From the NCBI GenBank assembly GCA_903929045.1, contig CAIYTE010000156.1:1-37069 (forward strand): a stretch of DNA of 37,069 nt. Direction: 5' to 3'. This document shows, in pieces, positions 27,288-36,033 of this stretch (positions are counted from its first letter, which is position 1; each line of letters starts with the position of its first letter). Below the pieces are notes generated by a model, which was not told the DNA's origin, did not search any database, and saw only the letters and a program-made list of their open reading frames with translations. This DNA is from an uncultured Hyphomicrobiales bacterium. Lineage in GTDB: Bacteria; Pseudomonadota; Alphaproteobacteria; Rhizobiales; Xanthobacteraceae. A program made the translations under genes and the position numbers.

Positions 27288-29897
27288 AATCCCTGCGGTG
27301 TCGAATGCCGTACGCAACGCGCGCAGCACCTTGTCGTGGATCGGCCGTTCCGACGCCGGACCCAACGTGCCGTATACATTCAGGCTGTACGATATTGCGC
27401 TGCCTTTGATGGCGATGGCGCGCACCGTCGCCGCGCGATCCTTGACCAGAACGTCACCGACCAAAGGCTCAATGGCTTTCAAGGCCGTCGCCTCGACCAG
27501 CTCCGACGCCACATCGGCGCCGACGTCGAACTGCGTCGTGATCTCGGTCCAGCGGTTTGGCCGTGACCGGTTGACGACCGTTGCCTGCGCCAGCACGGAA
27601 TTCGGGATGGTCACGAGATCGAGATTGTTGTTGCGGATCTGCGCCGTGCGCCAGGTCATTTCGTAGATGACGCCGGTGATGACGTTGCCGTCGGTCTTGA
27701 GCTCGATCCAGTCGCCGATGGCGAAGGGCCGCTCGATGCCGAGCATCACGCCGGAGAAGAAGTCCAAGATCAGCTTCTGCGTCGCAAAGCCGACAATGAT
27801 GCCGGCCGCGCCCGAGGTGAGTCCGATGCCGTGCAGGTCGAGATCGAAGGCGTAGGACGCGACCCACAATCCCGCCGTCGCGTAGAGCAGGATGGCGAGG
27901 AAGTGTCGCAGGATCGAGGGTGCGCGCTGCAGCGAGTCCTCGCGGTCCTTCGCCTGCTCCGGCCAGACGAAAGCCGAGAGCGCGGCATTGACCGTGTAGG
28001 CGCCGGCAAAGGCGATGAGGGTGACGATGAGCGGCGTCACCAGCGCGCTGTTGCCGATGCCGGCCGCCGCCAGCATCGCGACCAGGTCTTGCCGCAGCAT
28101 CGTCAGCACACCGCCGACCAGCACCATCAGCAGGCCGGTGTAGACGCGCAGCATCGGCGAGGGCAGGCCAAAGAACACCAACAGCAGCCGCGCCGACGCA
28201 ATCAGCGCCAGCGGAATGGCGATGGCCCAGATCAGCCAGCGCAGACCGGTGACGGCGGAGGACCAGCCGTCCACCGGGACGGCGGCCATCTCGATGCGGC
28301 CGCCCGGAATGCGCACGGCGATCTTGGCGGCGTCGCTCTTGGCGTCGAATATCGATGCATCGCCGGCAAACGGCGGTTGCGGCACCAGCGGCTGCGGCGC
28401 CTGTCCGATCACCAGCCGCAGCGCCTGCCGGTAGGTCGGCGGCTGCGTGCAGGCGCCGAGCGGACAGATGACGGCATTGCGGTCGATCAGAATGGTGGCG
28501 ATGCCCCACAGCCGGTCGCGCGCGGGCGGGCCGTCGCCGAGATAGATCGGTTGCCGGTACACGAAGGCCTCGCCGTGACCGAAGCTGAACGGCCCAGACA
28601 GCAGCGGCGTGCCGGTCGTGACGGCGCGTTCGATGTCGGCGCCTTCCTCTGGCGTCTGGCGAATATCGGCGCCGATGCGGTCGGGTTCGGACGGCGAGAT
28701 ATGGGTGATCTTGCCGTTGCGGGCGAGGCGTATCGAGAAGATGCGCGGATGCAGCTGGCGAATGCGTTCGGCGTAACGCTCGAAACTGATACTGGAGAAG
28801 TTCGGGTCGGACTCGACGAAAGTCGACAGGTTCTGAATGACGGCGACGTCGTCGCTGATGTCGCGCGTCGCCTGCGCCGCGGCGCGCTCGAGCTGGTCGG
28901 CGATCTCGTCGCGGCGCAGATGGCTTTCGCGTTCCGCTTCGAACTTGTCGAGCACGGCGGCAAAGCCGAGTACCAGCAGCAGCACGCCGGTCGAGCCCGC
29001 GGCGGCCCAGGCACGCGTGCTGATCGAGCGGCCGGTCCGTCCACTGGCCATCAGCAGGATGAGGCCGACGGCAAACAGCGACAGCCCGCCGCCGGCGGCG
29101 CGGATGATCCAGCGGTTCGGCGCGCCGTCGGTCCAGCCATTGGCCGGCATGGCCGCGAACTCGATGCGGGCGCCGGGAATATTGGAGATCGCCGTCACGG
29201 TCCGCGCCTCCGGCGCAAACAGTGCGGCGTCGCCGGTGAAGGGCTTCTGCGCGGCTTCGTTATCGACGGCGACACGGATGGCGACGCGGTTTTTCGGCTT
29301 CGCGTCGCACAGGCCCACCGGGCAGATGATGGCGTCGTCGTCGAGCAGCACGCCGGCGAAACCCCAGAACTGCGCGGCCTGCGGTTTGCCATCGCCGAGG
29401 AAGATCGGGCGCGCGTAGAGGAACACGTCGCTGCGGTCGCTGGTCTTGAACGGACCGTTCAGCACCACCGCGCCTTTTTGCATCGCCGCCTGCGTCGTCG
29501 GTTCGGTCGTAAACAGCCGGCGCTCGATGCGTTGGAAGCTTTCGGCGTCGAGCGGCGGGCGGTCGGAGTAGAGCACCTTGCCATTCCGCACCAATACGAC
29601 GCGCCGCAGATTGTCGCGGCCACGGCGGAAATTGCGCGTGTAGTTGGCGAAGGCGTCGGCGGTGAGTTCCGGCTGGCCGCTGACGAGGGCAACGAGGCCC
29701 TGAACGACCGCCACCTGCTGCGTCAGATCGCGCGTCAGCCGGCTCGCGGCCAATTGCAGATCGGCATCGACCGTATCCATCTGTTGCTGGATCGAGGCGC
29801 GCTCGTCGTGGCGCTCAAGCAGTACGACACCGGCGGCGATGATGGCGACAGCAATCACTGCGCCGGCCGCGGCGGCACGATAACGTTTAAAATTCAT
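27276..29897 (-). CDS. MscS-family mechanosensitive channel with two tandem CHASE-like sensor domains
   Basis: An 873-residue inner-membrane protein. A signal-anchor helix (10-27) leads to a first extracytoplasmic CHASE-like unit (35-262), then helices at 265-285 and 297-315. A second CHASE-like unit (320-548) is followed by several helices (552-575, 585-600, 612-640, 662-685) and an MscS pore and beta domain (690-873). The last has G-L-T-S-G-A-A-G-I-I-V-G-F-A, P-F-A-I-G-D-W-I and I-P-N-S-V-L. The two sensor units are an internal duplication: G-P-F, the P-I-[FY]-L-G-D-G turn and a C-P-x-G-x-C motif (192-197 and 478-483) recur in each. CHASE domains normally feed kinases or cyclases. Here they seem to feed a channel, suggesting ligand-modulated gating. 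That is inference. Confidence 0.88.
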   Translation of the reverse strand: MNFKRYRAAAAGAVIAVAIIAAGVVLLERHDERASIQQQMDTVDADLQLAASRLTRDLTQQVAVVQGLVALVSGQPELTADAFANYTRNFRRGRDNLRRVVLVRNGKVLYSDRPPLDAESFQRIERRLFTTEPTTQAAMQKGAVVLNGPFKTSDRSDVFLYARPIFLGDGKPQAAQFWGFAGVLLDDDAIICPVGLCDAKPKNRVAIRVAVDNEAAQKPFTGDAALFAPEARTVTAISNIPGARIEFAAMPANGWTDGAPNRWIIRAAGGGLSLFAVGLILLMASGRTGRSISTRAWAAAGSTGVLLLVLGFAAVLDKFEAERESHLRRDEIADQLERAAAQATRDISDDVAVIQNLSTFVESDPNFSSISFERYAERIRQLHPRIFSIRLARNGKITHISPSEPDRIGADIRQTPEEGADIERAVTTGTPLLSGPFSFGHGEAFVYRQPIYLGDGPPARDRLWGIATILIDRNAVICPLGACTQPPTYRQALRLVIGQAPQPLVPQPPFAGDASIFDAKSDAAKIAVRIPGGRIEMAAVPVDGWSSAVTGLRWLIWAIAIPLALIASARLLLVFFGLPSPMLRVYTGLLMVLVGGVLTMLRQDLVAMLAAAGIGNSALVTPLIVTLIAFAGAYTVNAALSAFVWPEQAKDREDSLQRAPSILRHFLAILLYATAGLWVASYAFDLDLHGIGLTSGAAGIIVGFATQKLILDFFSGVMLGIERPFAIGDWIELKTDGNVITGVIYEMTWRTAQIRNNNLDLVTIPNSVLAQATVVNRSRPNRWTEITTQFDVGADVASELVEATALKAIEPLVGDVLVKDRAATVRAIAIKGSAISYSLNVYGTLGPASERPIHDKVLRALRTAFDTAGIALR

Positions 29898-29977
29898 TGG
29901 TCTTCAACTTCGCCGCCCCCGCAGCGTCCCCACATGGCGCGCGGGAGGTAAACCACAAACAAGGGCGGCAATGGAAA

Positions 29978-29995
29978 TGGAAACGCGAGTTTCCA
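29978..29995. other. Hairpin with GCGA tetraloop in divergent spacer
   Basis: TGGAAAC and GTTTCCA pair as a 7-bp stem around GCGA, a GNRA-type loop. It lies between the channel gene and the SDR gene, upstream of the mapped EcfG-like promoter. It could be an operator or a structured leader of the channel transcript. Confidence 0.3.
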
Positions 29996-30016
29996 GGGTG
30001 GAACTTTGGCGCGAGA

Positions 30017-30041
30017 GGAACGTCGCTCTCTTTAGGACGTT
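30017..30041 (+). promoter_or_regulatory. Consensus EcfG (general stress) promoter
   Basis: GGAAC at 30017-30021 and CGTT at 30038-30041 are separated by exactly 16 bp, the alphaproteobacterial EcfG consensus. An overlapping near match, GGAAC at 30000-30004 with CGTC at 30021-30024, has the same spacing. Transcription would start about 28 bp before ATG 30075. Confidence 0.75.
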
Positions 30042-30074
30042 TGCGATGAGTTCCATCTCACGTCAGGAGCCGCA

Positions 30075-31085
30075 ATGCCGAAAGCTTCCCGATCGAAATC
30101 GACCCAGCGCAGTTTCTCCCGCAAGGCTGAAACCATCGCGCGTCAGGAGCGCCGCATTCAGCGCACCATTGAGCGCAGCGACCGGCATCCGCCGAAAAAG
30201 AGCGACAAGGCCATGCAGGCCGGCGCGCGCATCTATCCGGCGCCGCCTTTTCCCAAACAGCATTTGTCGAAACCGGGACGCGAGGCGGATCTCAAGCTCG
30301 CGCCGATGTACGACGCGCCGCATTACAAAGGCTCGGAGAAGCTGCTCGACAAGGTGGCGCTGATCACGGGCGCGGATTCCGGCATCGGCCGCGCGGTCGC
30401 GGTGCTCTATGCGCGCGAGGGCGCCGACGTCGCGATCGGCTATCTCAACGAGCACGAGGACGCGGAAGAGACAAAGCGCGCCGTCGAGAAGGAAGGCCGT
30501 CGCTGCATCCTGCTGCCCGGCGACGTGTCCGACGCGAAATACTGCCGGCAGGCGGTGAAGAGAACCGTCAAGGAGCTCGGCAAGCTCGATATCCTGGTCA
30601 ACAACGCGGCGTTCCAGGAGCACGTCAATGCGTTCGAGGAACTGACCGACGAGCACTTCGACCGCACCCTCAAGACCAATCTCTATGGCTATTTCTACAT
30701 GGCCAAGGCAGCGGTGCCGGAAATGAAGAACGGCAGCGCCATCGTCATGACCGGCTCGGTCACCGGTCTGCTCGGCAATTCCATGTTACTGGACTATTCG
30801 ATGACCAAAGGCGGCATCCACGCCTTCGCGCGCGCGCTCGCGACGCATCTCATTGACAAGGGCATTCGCGTTAATGTCGTCGCGCCCGGCCCGGTGTGGA
30901 CGCCGCTCAATCCGGCCGACCGCTCATCGAAGGCCATCGCGAAATTTGGCGGCGAGACTCCGATGAAGCGCGCGGCGCAGCCGGAAGAAATCGCACCGGC
31001 CTATGTGTTTCTCGCGTCGCCGAGCTGTTCGAGCTTCATCACCGGCGAAGTGCTGCCGATCATCGGCGGCTATTCAGGCGGCTGA
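30075..31085 (+). CDS. SDR-family oxidoreductase, stress-induced type
   Basis: A 336-residue short-chain dehydrogenase. A basic N-terminal extension of about 90 residues precedes the Rossmann fold, as in the YghA/GSP39 group of general stress oxidoreductases. Residues visible are T98-G-A-D-S-G-I-G105, N-N-A-A at 176-179, S228, Y241 and K245, so the catalytic triad is complete. AGGAG sits 5 nt before ATG 30075. A consensus EcfG promoter upstream agrees with a general stress role. The substrate is unknown; close relatives act on aldehydes or sugars. Its TGA is immediately followed by the convergent autotransporter's stop. Confidence 0.92.
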   Translation: MPKASRSKSTQRSFSRKAETIARQERRIQRTIERSDRHPPKKSDKAMQAGARIYPAPPFPKQHLSKPGREADLKLAPMYDAPHYKGSEKLLDKVALITGADSGIGRAVAVLYAREGADVAIGYLNEHEDAEETKRAVEKEGRRCILLPGDVSDAKYCRQAVKRTVKELGKLDILVNNAAFQEHVNAFEELTDEHFDRTLKTNLYGYFYMAKAAVPEMKNGSAIVMTGSVTGLLGNSMLLDYSMTKGGIHAFARALATHLIDKGIRVNVVAPGPVWTPLNPADRSSKAIAKFGGETPMKRAAQPEEIAPAYVFLASPSCSSFITGEVLPIIGGYSGG

Positions 31086-33794
31086 TCACCAGGCGTAGCG
31101 CAGCGAGCCCTTGCCGGCGTAGCCGGTGGTGGTGCGGGAGAATTCGCCGTCGAAGGTTGCGGCGATGGTCCAGCCATTGCCCCACGCCAGATCGGCGCCG
31201 GCCGACAGCAAGGCCGCATTCGCCGAAGGCTGTGCGCCGTTTACGGTGAAGGCCGCGCCGGGCAGGGACTGGAAGGTCGCGAGCGCGCTGCGGTCGGCAT
31301 TCCAGTCGTGCGCCCAAGCAGTGCGCGCACGCAAGGTCAGCAGCGCATCGTTGACCGGCATCGCTCTGTCGAACTTCGCGCCGAGTTCGGCGCGTGTCGC
31401 CGTCACCGTCTTGGACCCGTAGTTCAGCGCGAACTGGTTGCTGCCTGACACCGCAGTTTCGCCGTAGGACGGCAGATAGAACGCCGTGCTCTGCAGCGCG
31501 GCGTAGGGCGTCATCGCGACCGGCAACGCCGCTGTGCGCCAGCCGCCTTCGAGCCGCGCCGCCAGCGCATTGGCCTTCAAACCGGCGCGCAGTTTGTCGA
31601 TGCCGGCCACCGTCACGGTGCGGTCGGTGGTGATGTCCTGCCACGCATAGGCCAGCGCGCCGGCGACGTAAGCCGCACCCATATTGTGCCGCGCATAGGC
31701 GCCGGCCTGGAACACGTCGGCACGGCCGCCGCCGAGCGAGTTGTCGACTGTGAAGTTGCTGCCGGCGCCGCCGAGCGCGAAGCCGAGCAAGGTATCTGGT
31801 GACAGGCGGTAGTTCGCACCCACCGCCGTGCCGTAAATGCGTGTCGAGGTCGCGTTCGATCCCGTCGCCGCATCGCCGCTGATCCTGCTGTTGCCGCCGT
31901 AGCCGGTGGCCCAGACATTCCAGCGCGTGGCGAACGGCGTTGGCATCCGGTCGCGCGGCGTGACCGCGGCGTAGGCGTCGGTCTGCGCGCGCGATAGCTT
32001 CTGTTTCGGCGCATAGGCACTGGCGTCGTCACCGGCAAAACCGAGCACGCCGGGCTGGCCGCCGCCCGGACCGGTATTGTCCATCATTGCGTTGATGAAC
32101 TGGTTCATCGCCGCAAAGCCGGCCGTAGGGATCGATGCGCCCGGCTCGCCGGAGGTCTGCGTCAGGCCGCCCGCCGTCAGCGTGCCGAACACGGCGGGAA
32201 TGCCGCCATTGGTGTTGAAGTACTGGGTCAGCGCATTGCCGACGTTCTGCTGATTTTGATTGAGGCCGATTGGAGAAGCCTGCGCGAAAGCCAGGCTCAG
32301 ATTGAGGTAGACGTTATTGTTCCCAGCATCGTAGCTCAGGCTTGCGACAAAGTTAGCCGACGAGCTGACGGTCACCGATGAGTTGAATCTGCCGATCAAC
32401 CCGCCGGTCGCGGTGAGGATTGTGTACTGCTTGTTGACATTGCTGCCGGCGACCACGTCTGCAGTGACTCTTGCGCCGCCGAGTGTAGCCGTGCCGCTCA
32501 CGTTGGTAAGATCGGCGCCCAGCGAGGAAACTTCGACCGCGTAGCTAGATCCGGTGATGAATTGCAGATTGCCAACGATGTTGAGCGTGCCGACCGAATT
32601 ACCCGGCGCCAGCGTGCCACCCGCACGGATTTGGGTGCTGGGCACATAGCCGTTGCCGCCGAGCGTGCCGCCGCTGTTGACGATCACGGCGTTCGACGTG
32701 CGGATGTCGCCGTTCACGCTCAGTGTACCGGCGTCGACAAAGGTGTTGCCGGTGTAAGTGCTGGTGCCGGTCAGAATAGTTTTGCCGGTGCCGATCTGGC
32801 GGACAGTGCCGACATCGAAGCCGTCATCGTTGATGACACCGCCATAGGTGTAGGTATTCGAGCGGTTCAAGAGCAGCGTGCCGCCGTTGTTGATATCGCT
32901 TGCGATCGCACCCGACGCGCCGCCATCGCCGATCTGCAGGGTTGAGCAGAGACAGATTGTGGTCACGCCGGTGTAGGTATTGTCACCGGAAAATACCATT
33001 GTGCCGCCGTTGATCTGCACCGGATGCGCGCCGGTGATGGCCCCGGAGAAGACGTTTGTGCGTCCGTTGTCGCCCAGCAGGATGAGGGTATTGGTATTTC
33101 CCGCGGTGCCGGTTTTGACGGTGCCAGCGCCGTTCAGGTTGTTGATGAATTGCGTGTTTGCATCGTTGAAGTCGATGACGGCGTTCGCATTTACGGTAAC
33201 GGTGGTCGGCTGGAATAGAAGCTGCGCCAATAAGGCGGTGTTGTCTTGGAACGTGCTCTGCAGGACGCCGCCCGCAACGACCAGAGAGGTGCCGGAATTG
33301 ACGGTCACGCCCGATGAGTTGACCACGATGGTGCCGGTGTCGGTCGTCGAGCCGAATGTGGCGGTTGCATTGTTGCCGATGGTCAGCGCGCCGCCGAGCG
33401 TAAGCGTCGTTCCGGTCGCGGCCGACAACGTGCTGGCCGTACCTGTCGTGAAGACGACATCATTCGGCAGTGCGCCGGTGACAATCGTGCGCAGCGCGCC
33501 GCCGTCGAGCGTCACCGCACCCGTGCCGAGTGCGTCGATCGTGCCCACTGTCGCATGGCCAGCCACGATAGTGCCCGCCGCGATCGTCGTGCCGCCGCTG
33601 TAGATATTGGCGTTCGACAACGTCAGCGTGCCGGTACCGACTTTCGCCAGCGACGCTCCCGCGCTGAAGTCGTTGATGACGCCCCTGAACTCGGTCGACA
33701 AATTGTTGCTGCCGACGGTCAGTTGTTGCGTACCGAGCGTGATGAAGCTGGTGGCGTCGCCCTCGATCGAGCCGGCGCGTACATTGGCGCTCAC
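31086..33794 (-). CDS. Autotransporter, passenger repeats and beta-barrel (downstream part of frameshifted gene)
   Basis: A 902-codon frame carrying most of an autotransporter. Autotransporter-associated beta-strand repeats run from about residue 45 to 480, for instance K-V-G-T-G-T-L-T-L-S-N-A-N-I-Y-S-G-G-T-T and later Q-I-G-T-G-K-T-I-L-T-G-T-S-T-Y-T-G-N-T. A linker follows, and then a 12-stranded beta-barrel domain (about 635-902, opening R-W-N-V-W-A-T-G-Y-G-G) ends in the expected aromatic residue (R-Y-A-W). The real start is not here: the sequence continues upstream in another frame (A-Q-L-I-A-R-A-S-T-F-D-F-S-G) into the 33791-34342 reading frame, which holds the signal peptide. As read, the gene is broken and would not be exported. 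Confidence 0.88.
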   Translation of the reverse strand: MSANVRAGSIEGDATSFITLGTQQLTVGSNNLSTEFRGVINDFSAGASLAKVGTGTLTLSNANIYSGGTTIAAGTIVAGHATVGTIDALGTGAVTLDGGALRTIVTGALPNDVVFTTGTASTLSAATGTTLTLGGALTIGNNATATFGSTTDTGTIVVNSSGVTVNSGTSLVVAGGVLQSTFQDNTALLAQLLFQPTTVTVNANAVIDFNDANTQFINNLNGAGTVKTGTAGNTNTLILLGDNGRTNVFSGAITGAHPVQINGGTMVFSGDNTYTGVTTICLCSTLQIGDGGASGAIASDINNGGTLLLNRSNTYTYGGVINDDGFDVGTVRQIGTGKTILTGTSTYTGNTFVDAGTLSVNGDIRTSNAVIVNSGGTLGGNGYVPSTQIRAGGTLAPGNSVGTLNIVGNLQFITGSSYAVEVSSLGADLTNVSGTATLGGARVTADVVAGSNVNKQYTILTATGGLIGRFNSSVTVSSSANFVASLSYDAGNNNVYLNLSLAFAQASPIGLNQNQQNVGNALTQYFNTNGGIPAVFGTLTAGGLTQTSGEPGASIPTAGFAAMNQFINAMMDNTGPGGGQPGVLGFAGDDASAYAPKQKLSRAQTDAYAAVTPRDRMPTPFATRWNVWATGYGGNSRISGDAATGSNATSTRIYGTAVGANYRLSPDTLLGFALGGAGSNFTVDNSLGGGRADVFQAGAYARHNMGAAYVAGALAYAWQDITTDRTVTVAGIDKLRAGLKANALAARLEGGWRTAALPVAMTPYAALQSTAFYLPSYGETAVSGSNQFALNYGSKTVTATRAELGAKFDRAMPVNDALLTLRARTAWAHDWNADRSALATFQSLPGAAFTVNGAQPSANAALLSAGADLAWGNGWTIAATFDGEFSRTTTGYAGKGSLRYAW

Positions 33795-34342
33795 ATTGCC
33801 CGAAAAATCGAACGTGCTGGCTCTGGCAATGAGCTGAGCGTTTTCGCCGTCGCATTGCCCATGAAAAACAACGTTCCGCCGGCGCTGACGTTGATGATTG
33901 CGTTCGCCGCGCTGCCGCTTGCGAAGGTCAGGCCGCCGATAACGTTGAAGGTAGGCGCATTGGACGAATTATTGACGATGCCCAAGCCGGTAAAGGTGAT
34001 GCTGTTGAACCCGGGCGTGAAGGTATAAGCCGGCGCGCCGGCGCTGAAGGTGAAAGTGTCGATGCTGAGAAAGACCGGGCCGACGCCGGCAATAGTGAGC
34101 GACGTCTGGTTCGATTGGCCGAAAGTCGCGACTCCAGTCGGCACCGAGCCGGACGACCAATTCGCGCCGTTGTTGAGATCGTTATCCGGTGGCGCCGTCT
34201 TCCAAGTCGCGTCCTGGCCAAAGGCCGGAAAAGCGGACGTTAGGACGATTGCCAGCAGCACGCCCACGCGCTTGAACGCATGCACGCGCGAAAACTCGCT
34301 TGCAGTAAAACGCCTGCCCACCAACCCAACCCCCACCGACAC
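33791..34342 (-). CDS. Autotransporter N-terminus with signal peptide (upstream part of frameshifted gene)
   Basis: A 183-codon frame. A basic start and hydrophobic stretch (R-V-G-V-L-L-A-I-V-L-T-S-A-F-P-A-F-G-Q) form a long autotransporter signal peptide. Passenger strands follow, up to G-G-T-L-F-F-M-G-N-A-T-A-K. After this lysine the frame drifts into nonsense and stops. Adding one A to the A4 run at 33841-33844 (minus-strand sense) gives N-A-Q-L-I-A-R-A-S-T-F-D-F-S-G and joins the downstream frame. The whole span would then encode 1085 residues. Either a real mutation, a slippage switch, or a sequencing error. Confidence 0.8.
   Translation of the reverse strand: MSVGVGLVGRRFTASEFSRVHAFKRVGVLLAIVLTSAFPAFGQDATWKTAPPDNDLNNGANWSSGSVPTGVATFGQSNQTSLTIAGVGPVFLSIDTFTFSAGAPAYTFTPGFNSITFTGLGIVNNSSNAPTFNVIGGLTFASGSAANAIINVSAGGTLFFMGNATAKTLSSLPEPARSIFRAM
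33841..33844 (-). other. Single-base frameshift site in A4 homopolymer
   Basis: The plus strand shows TTTT. One further T restores a single 1086-codon frame from 34342 to 31086: the observed span of 3257 nt is one short of a multiple of three. The protein sequence rejoins smoothly at K-N-A-Q-L-I-A. Confidence 0.8.
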
Positions 34343-34401
34343 ATTCCGGCTTTGCTACACGAGCGCCGGCTTTTTATGGCAGGATATTACTCGCTTGCGC
34401 C

Positions 34402-34417
34402 GCGGGTGGAAACCCGC
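34402..34417. other. Hairpin between ubiA and autotransporter genes
   Basis: GCGGGT and ACCCGC form a 6-bp stem with a 4-base loop, 51-66 bp after the ubiA stop on the minus strand. It has no T-tract, so termination is uncertain. Confidence 0.3.
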
Positions 34418-34467
34418 AGCCGCCGAAGTTTGCTGATGTTTTTCTGAATTAGTCTTATTGTCTGAGC

Positions 34468-35388
34468 CTAAACAGCCGCTTCCAGCAGCATCGCGCCGAA
34501 CAGCATCAAACCCGCATCTCGGTTTGATTTGAACAGCACCAGGCAATAGGCCGGGTCGTTGATGTCGATGCGCAGGATCTGCCAGCCGAGATGCACGGCG
34601 AAGGCGATCAGGCCGATGACGAAGATGAAGCCGCCGCCGGCCAGCAATCCGGCCGCGCCGATCAGCACCACGGCGACACCGTAGAACCAGGTCAGCATCG
34701 TCGGTGTGCGCTCGCCGAAGAGCAGCGCGGTCGATTTGATGCCGATCAGGCTGTCGTCGTCGCGGTCCTGATGCGCGTAGATGGTGTCGTAGCCGATCAC
34801 CCACGAAATCGCGCCGGCATAGAGCAGATAAGCCGGCAGGCCGAGTTCGCCGAACGCCGCCGGCCAGCCCATCAGCGCGCCCCACGAAAAGGCGAGGCCG
34901 AGGCCGATCTGCGGCCAGTAGGTGAAGCGTTTGAGGAATGGATAGATCGCGACGACGCCAAGCGAGGCGATGCCGGTGATGATCGTGAAAGTGTTGAACT
35001 GGATCAGCACCAGCAGGCCGACCAGCGCCTGTGCCACCATGAAGATAGTCGCTTGCGTCGCGTTGACCTGCTTCGACGGGATCGGGCGCGAGCGCGTGCG
35101 CTCGACCTTGGCGTCGAGATCGCGATCGACGATGTCGTTCCAAGTGCAGCCGGCGCCGCGCATGGCAAACGAGCCGATGAAGAACAGCACGATGTGCCAC
35201 AGGCTCGGGAAGTGACCGTCGCGCATGCCGGCGAGGCCGACCGACCACCAGCATGGCATCAGCAACAGCCAGGAGCCGATCGGGCGGTCGAGACGCGCGA
35301 GGCGGAGATAAGGACGCGTGAGCGCGGGCGCGAGATTGTCGACCCAGTTACCGGTCGAGTCGGCAACGCGTCCCGCAGCGTCGCTCAT
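34468..35388 (-). CDS. ubiA: 4-hydroxybenzoate polyprenyltransferase
   Basis: A 306-residue UbiA with about eight membrane helices. It attaches the polyprenyl tail to 4-hydroxybenzoate in ubiquinone synthesis at the inner membrane. The first Mg-prenyl-diphosphate motif is N84-D-I-V-D88-R-D90-L-D92. The second aspartate-rich region is Y-D-T-I-Y-A-H-Q-D-R-D-D-D, about residue 205. K-R-F-T-Y-W-P-Q and the N-terminal R-L-D-R-P-I-G-S-W-L-L-L also match. The start overlaps the upstream secreted-protein stop by 4 nt (ATGA), so the pair is cotranscribed. rsmE diverges beyond it, a usual Rhizobiales order. Confidence 0.96.
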   Translation of the reverse strand: MSDAAGRVADSTGNWVDNLAPALTRPYLRLARLDRPIGSWLLLMPCWWSVGLAGMRDGHFPSLWHIVLFFIGSFAMRGAGCTWNDIVDRDLDAKVERTRSRPIPSKQVNATQATIFMVAQALVGLLVLIQFNTFTIITGIASLGVVAIYPFLKRFTYWPQIGLGLAFSWGALMGWPAAFGELGLPAYLLYAGAISWVIGYDTIYAHQDRDDDSLIGIKSTALLFGERTPTMLTWFYGVAVVLIGAAGLLAGGGFIFVIGLIAFAVHLGWQILRIDINDPAYCLVLFKSNRDAGLMLFGAMLLEAAV

Positions 35389-36008
35389 TTGCCGAGCGAG
35401 GTGCCGGTCAGGGTGTCGTAGGTGCCGCGGCCGGTGCGGATGTTGTTGGCGTCAGGCACCGCGCTGCCGCCGAGCACGTCGCTCAGGCTTGGGCCCGCGG
35501 GGCGCGGCGGATTGGCGGCGGCCTGGCAGACGCGTCCCTGAATGCCGACCGTCTTGGCGTGCTGCTGCCGCAGATTGGTGATGACCTCGGGCGGAATGCC
35601 GCAGGAGGATGCGTTGTCGGCCGCGTATTTCACCAGCTTGGCTTCCGAGGCCGAGAAATTGTTGAACAAGCCGCAGGCGGTTTTTGGATCGACCTTGTTC
35701 TTGCTGGCGGCCTGAATGGCCCCGGCCTTTTTCTGGGCGTCATCGCGCAACAGGCCGAATTTATCGACGCAGGCCTGTTGCTGCGGCGGCGGACCTGAAT
35801 TCCACGGCGATGCCGCGGCCGGTGCCTGCTGTTGTTGCGGCGGTGCGTCCCAGCCGCCCGATGCGGGTTGTTGCTGCTGCGTCGGCGCGCCCCAGGGCGA
35901 GTCCGCCGGCGTCTGCTGCGGCGGAGCATCCCACTGCGCGGACGCGGAAATCAGTCCGGCCGCAAGGCCGAAGACCGCGAGAATCGACACCTGAAGGAGC
36001 CTGAGCAA
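35385..36008 (-). CDS. Small secreted protein, Gln/Pro-rich N-terminus
   Basis: A 207-residue exported protein of unknown role. The signal peptide ends at about residue 24 (A-G-L-I-S-A-S-A). A low-complexity stretch of W-D-A-P-P-Q-Q-Q and P-W-G-A-P-type repeats runs to about residue 78. A helical part with four cysteines (A-C-V-D-K, T-A-C-G-L-F, S-S-C-G-I-P and R-V-C-Q) follows, probably two disulfides. It leads the operon with ubiA, and similar proteins stand there in related genomes. No enzymatic motif is visible. Confidence 0.85.
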   Translation of the reverse strand: MLRLLQVSILAVFGLAAGLISASAQWDAPPQQTPADSPWGAPTQQQQPASGGWDAPPQQQQAPAAASPWNSGPPPQQQACVDKFGLLRDDAQKKAGAIQAASKNKVDPKTACGLFNNFSASEAKLVKYAADNASSCGIPPEVITNLRQQHAKTVGIQGRVCQAAANPPRPAGPSLSDVLGGSAVPDANNIRTGRGTYDTLTGTSLGK

Positions 36009-36033
36009 CAGCGAATCCTCTCCAATTTCCCCG

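Noticed and set aside
27831-29951. 706-codon plus-strand open frame opposite the channel gene
   Set aside because: Gln/Arg/Asp-rich shadow of a clear MscS/CHASE coding sequence.
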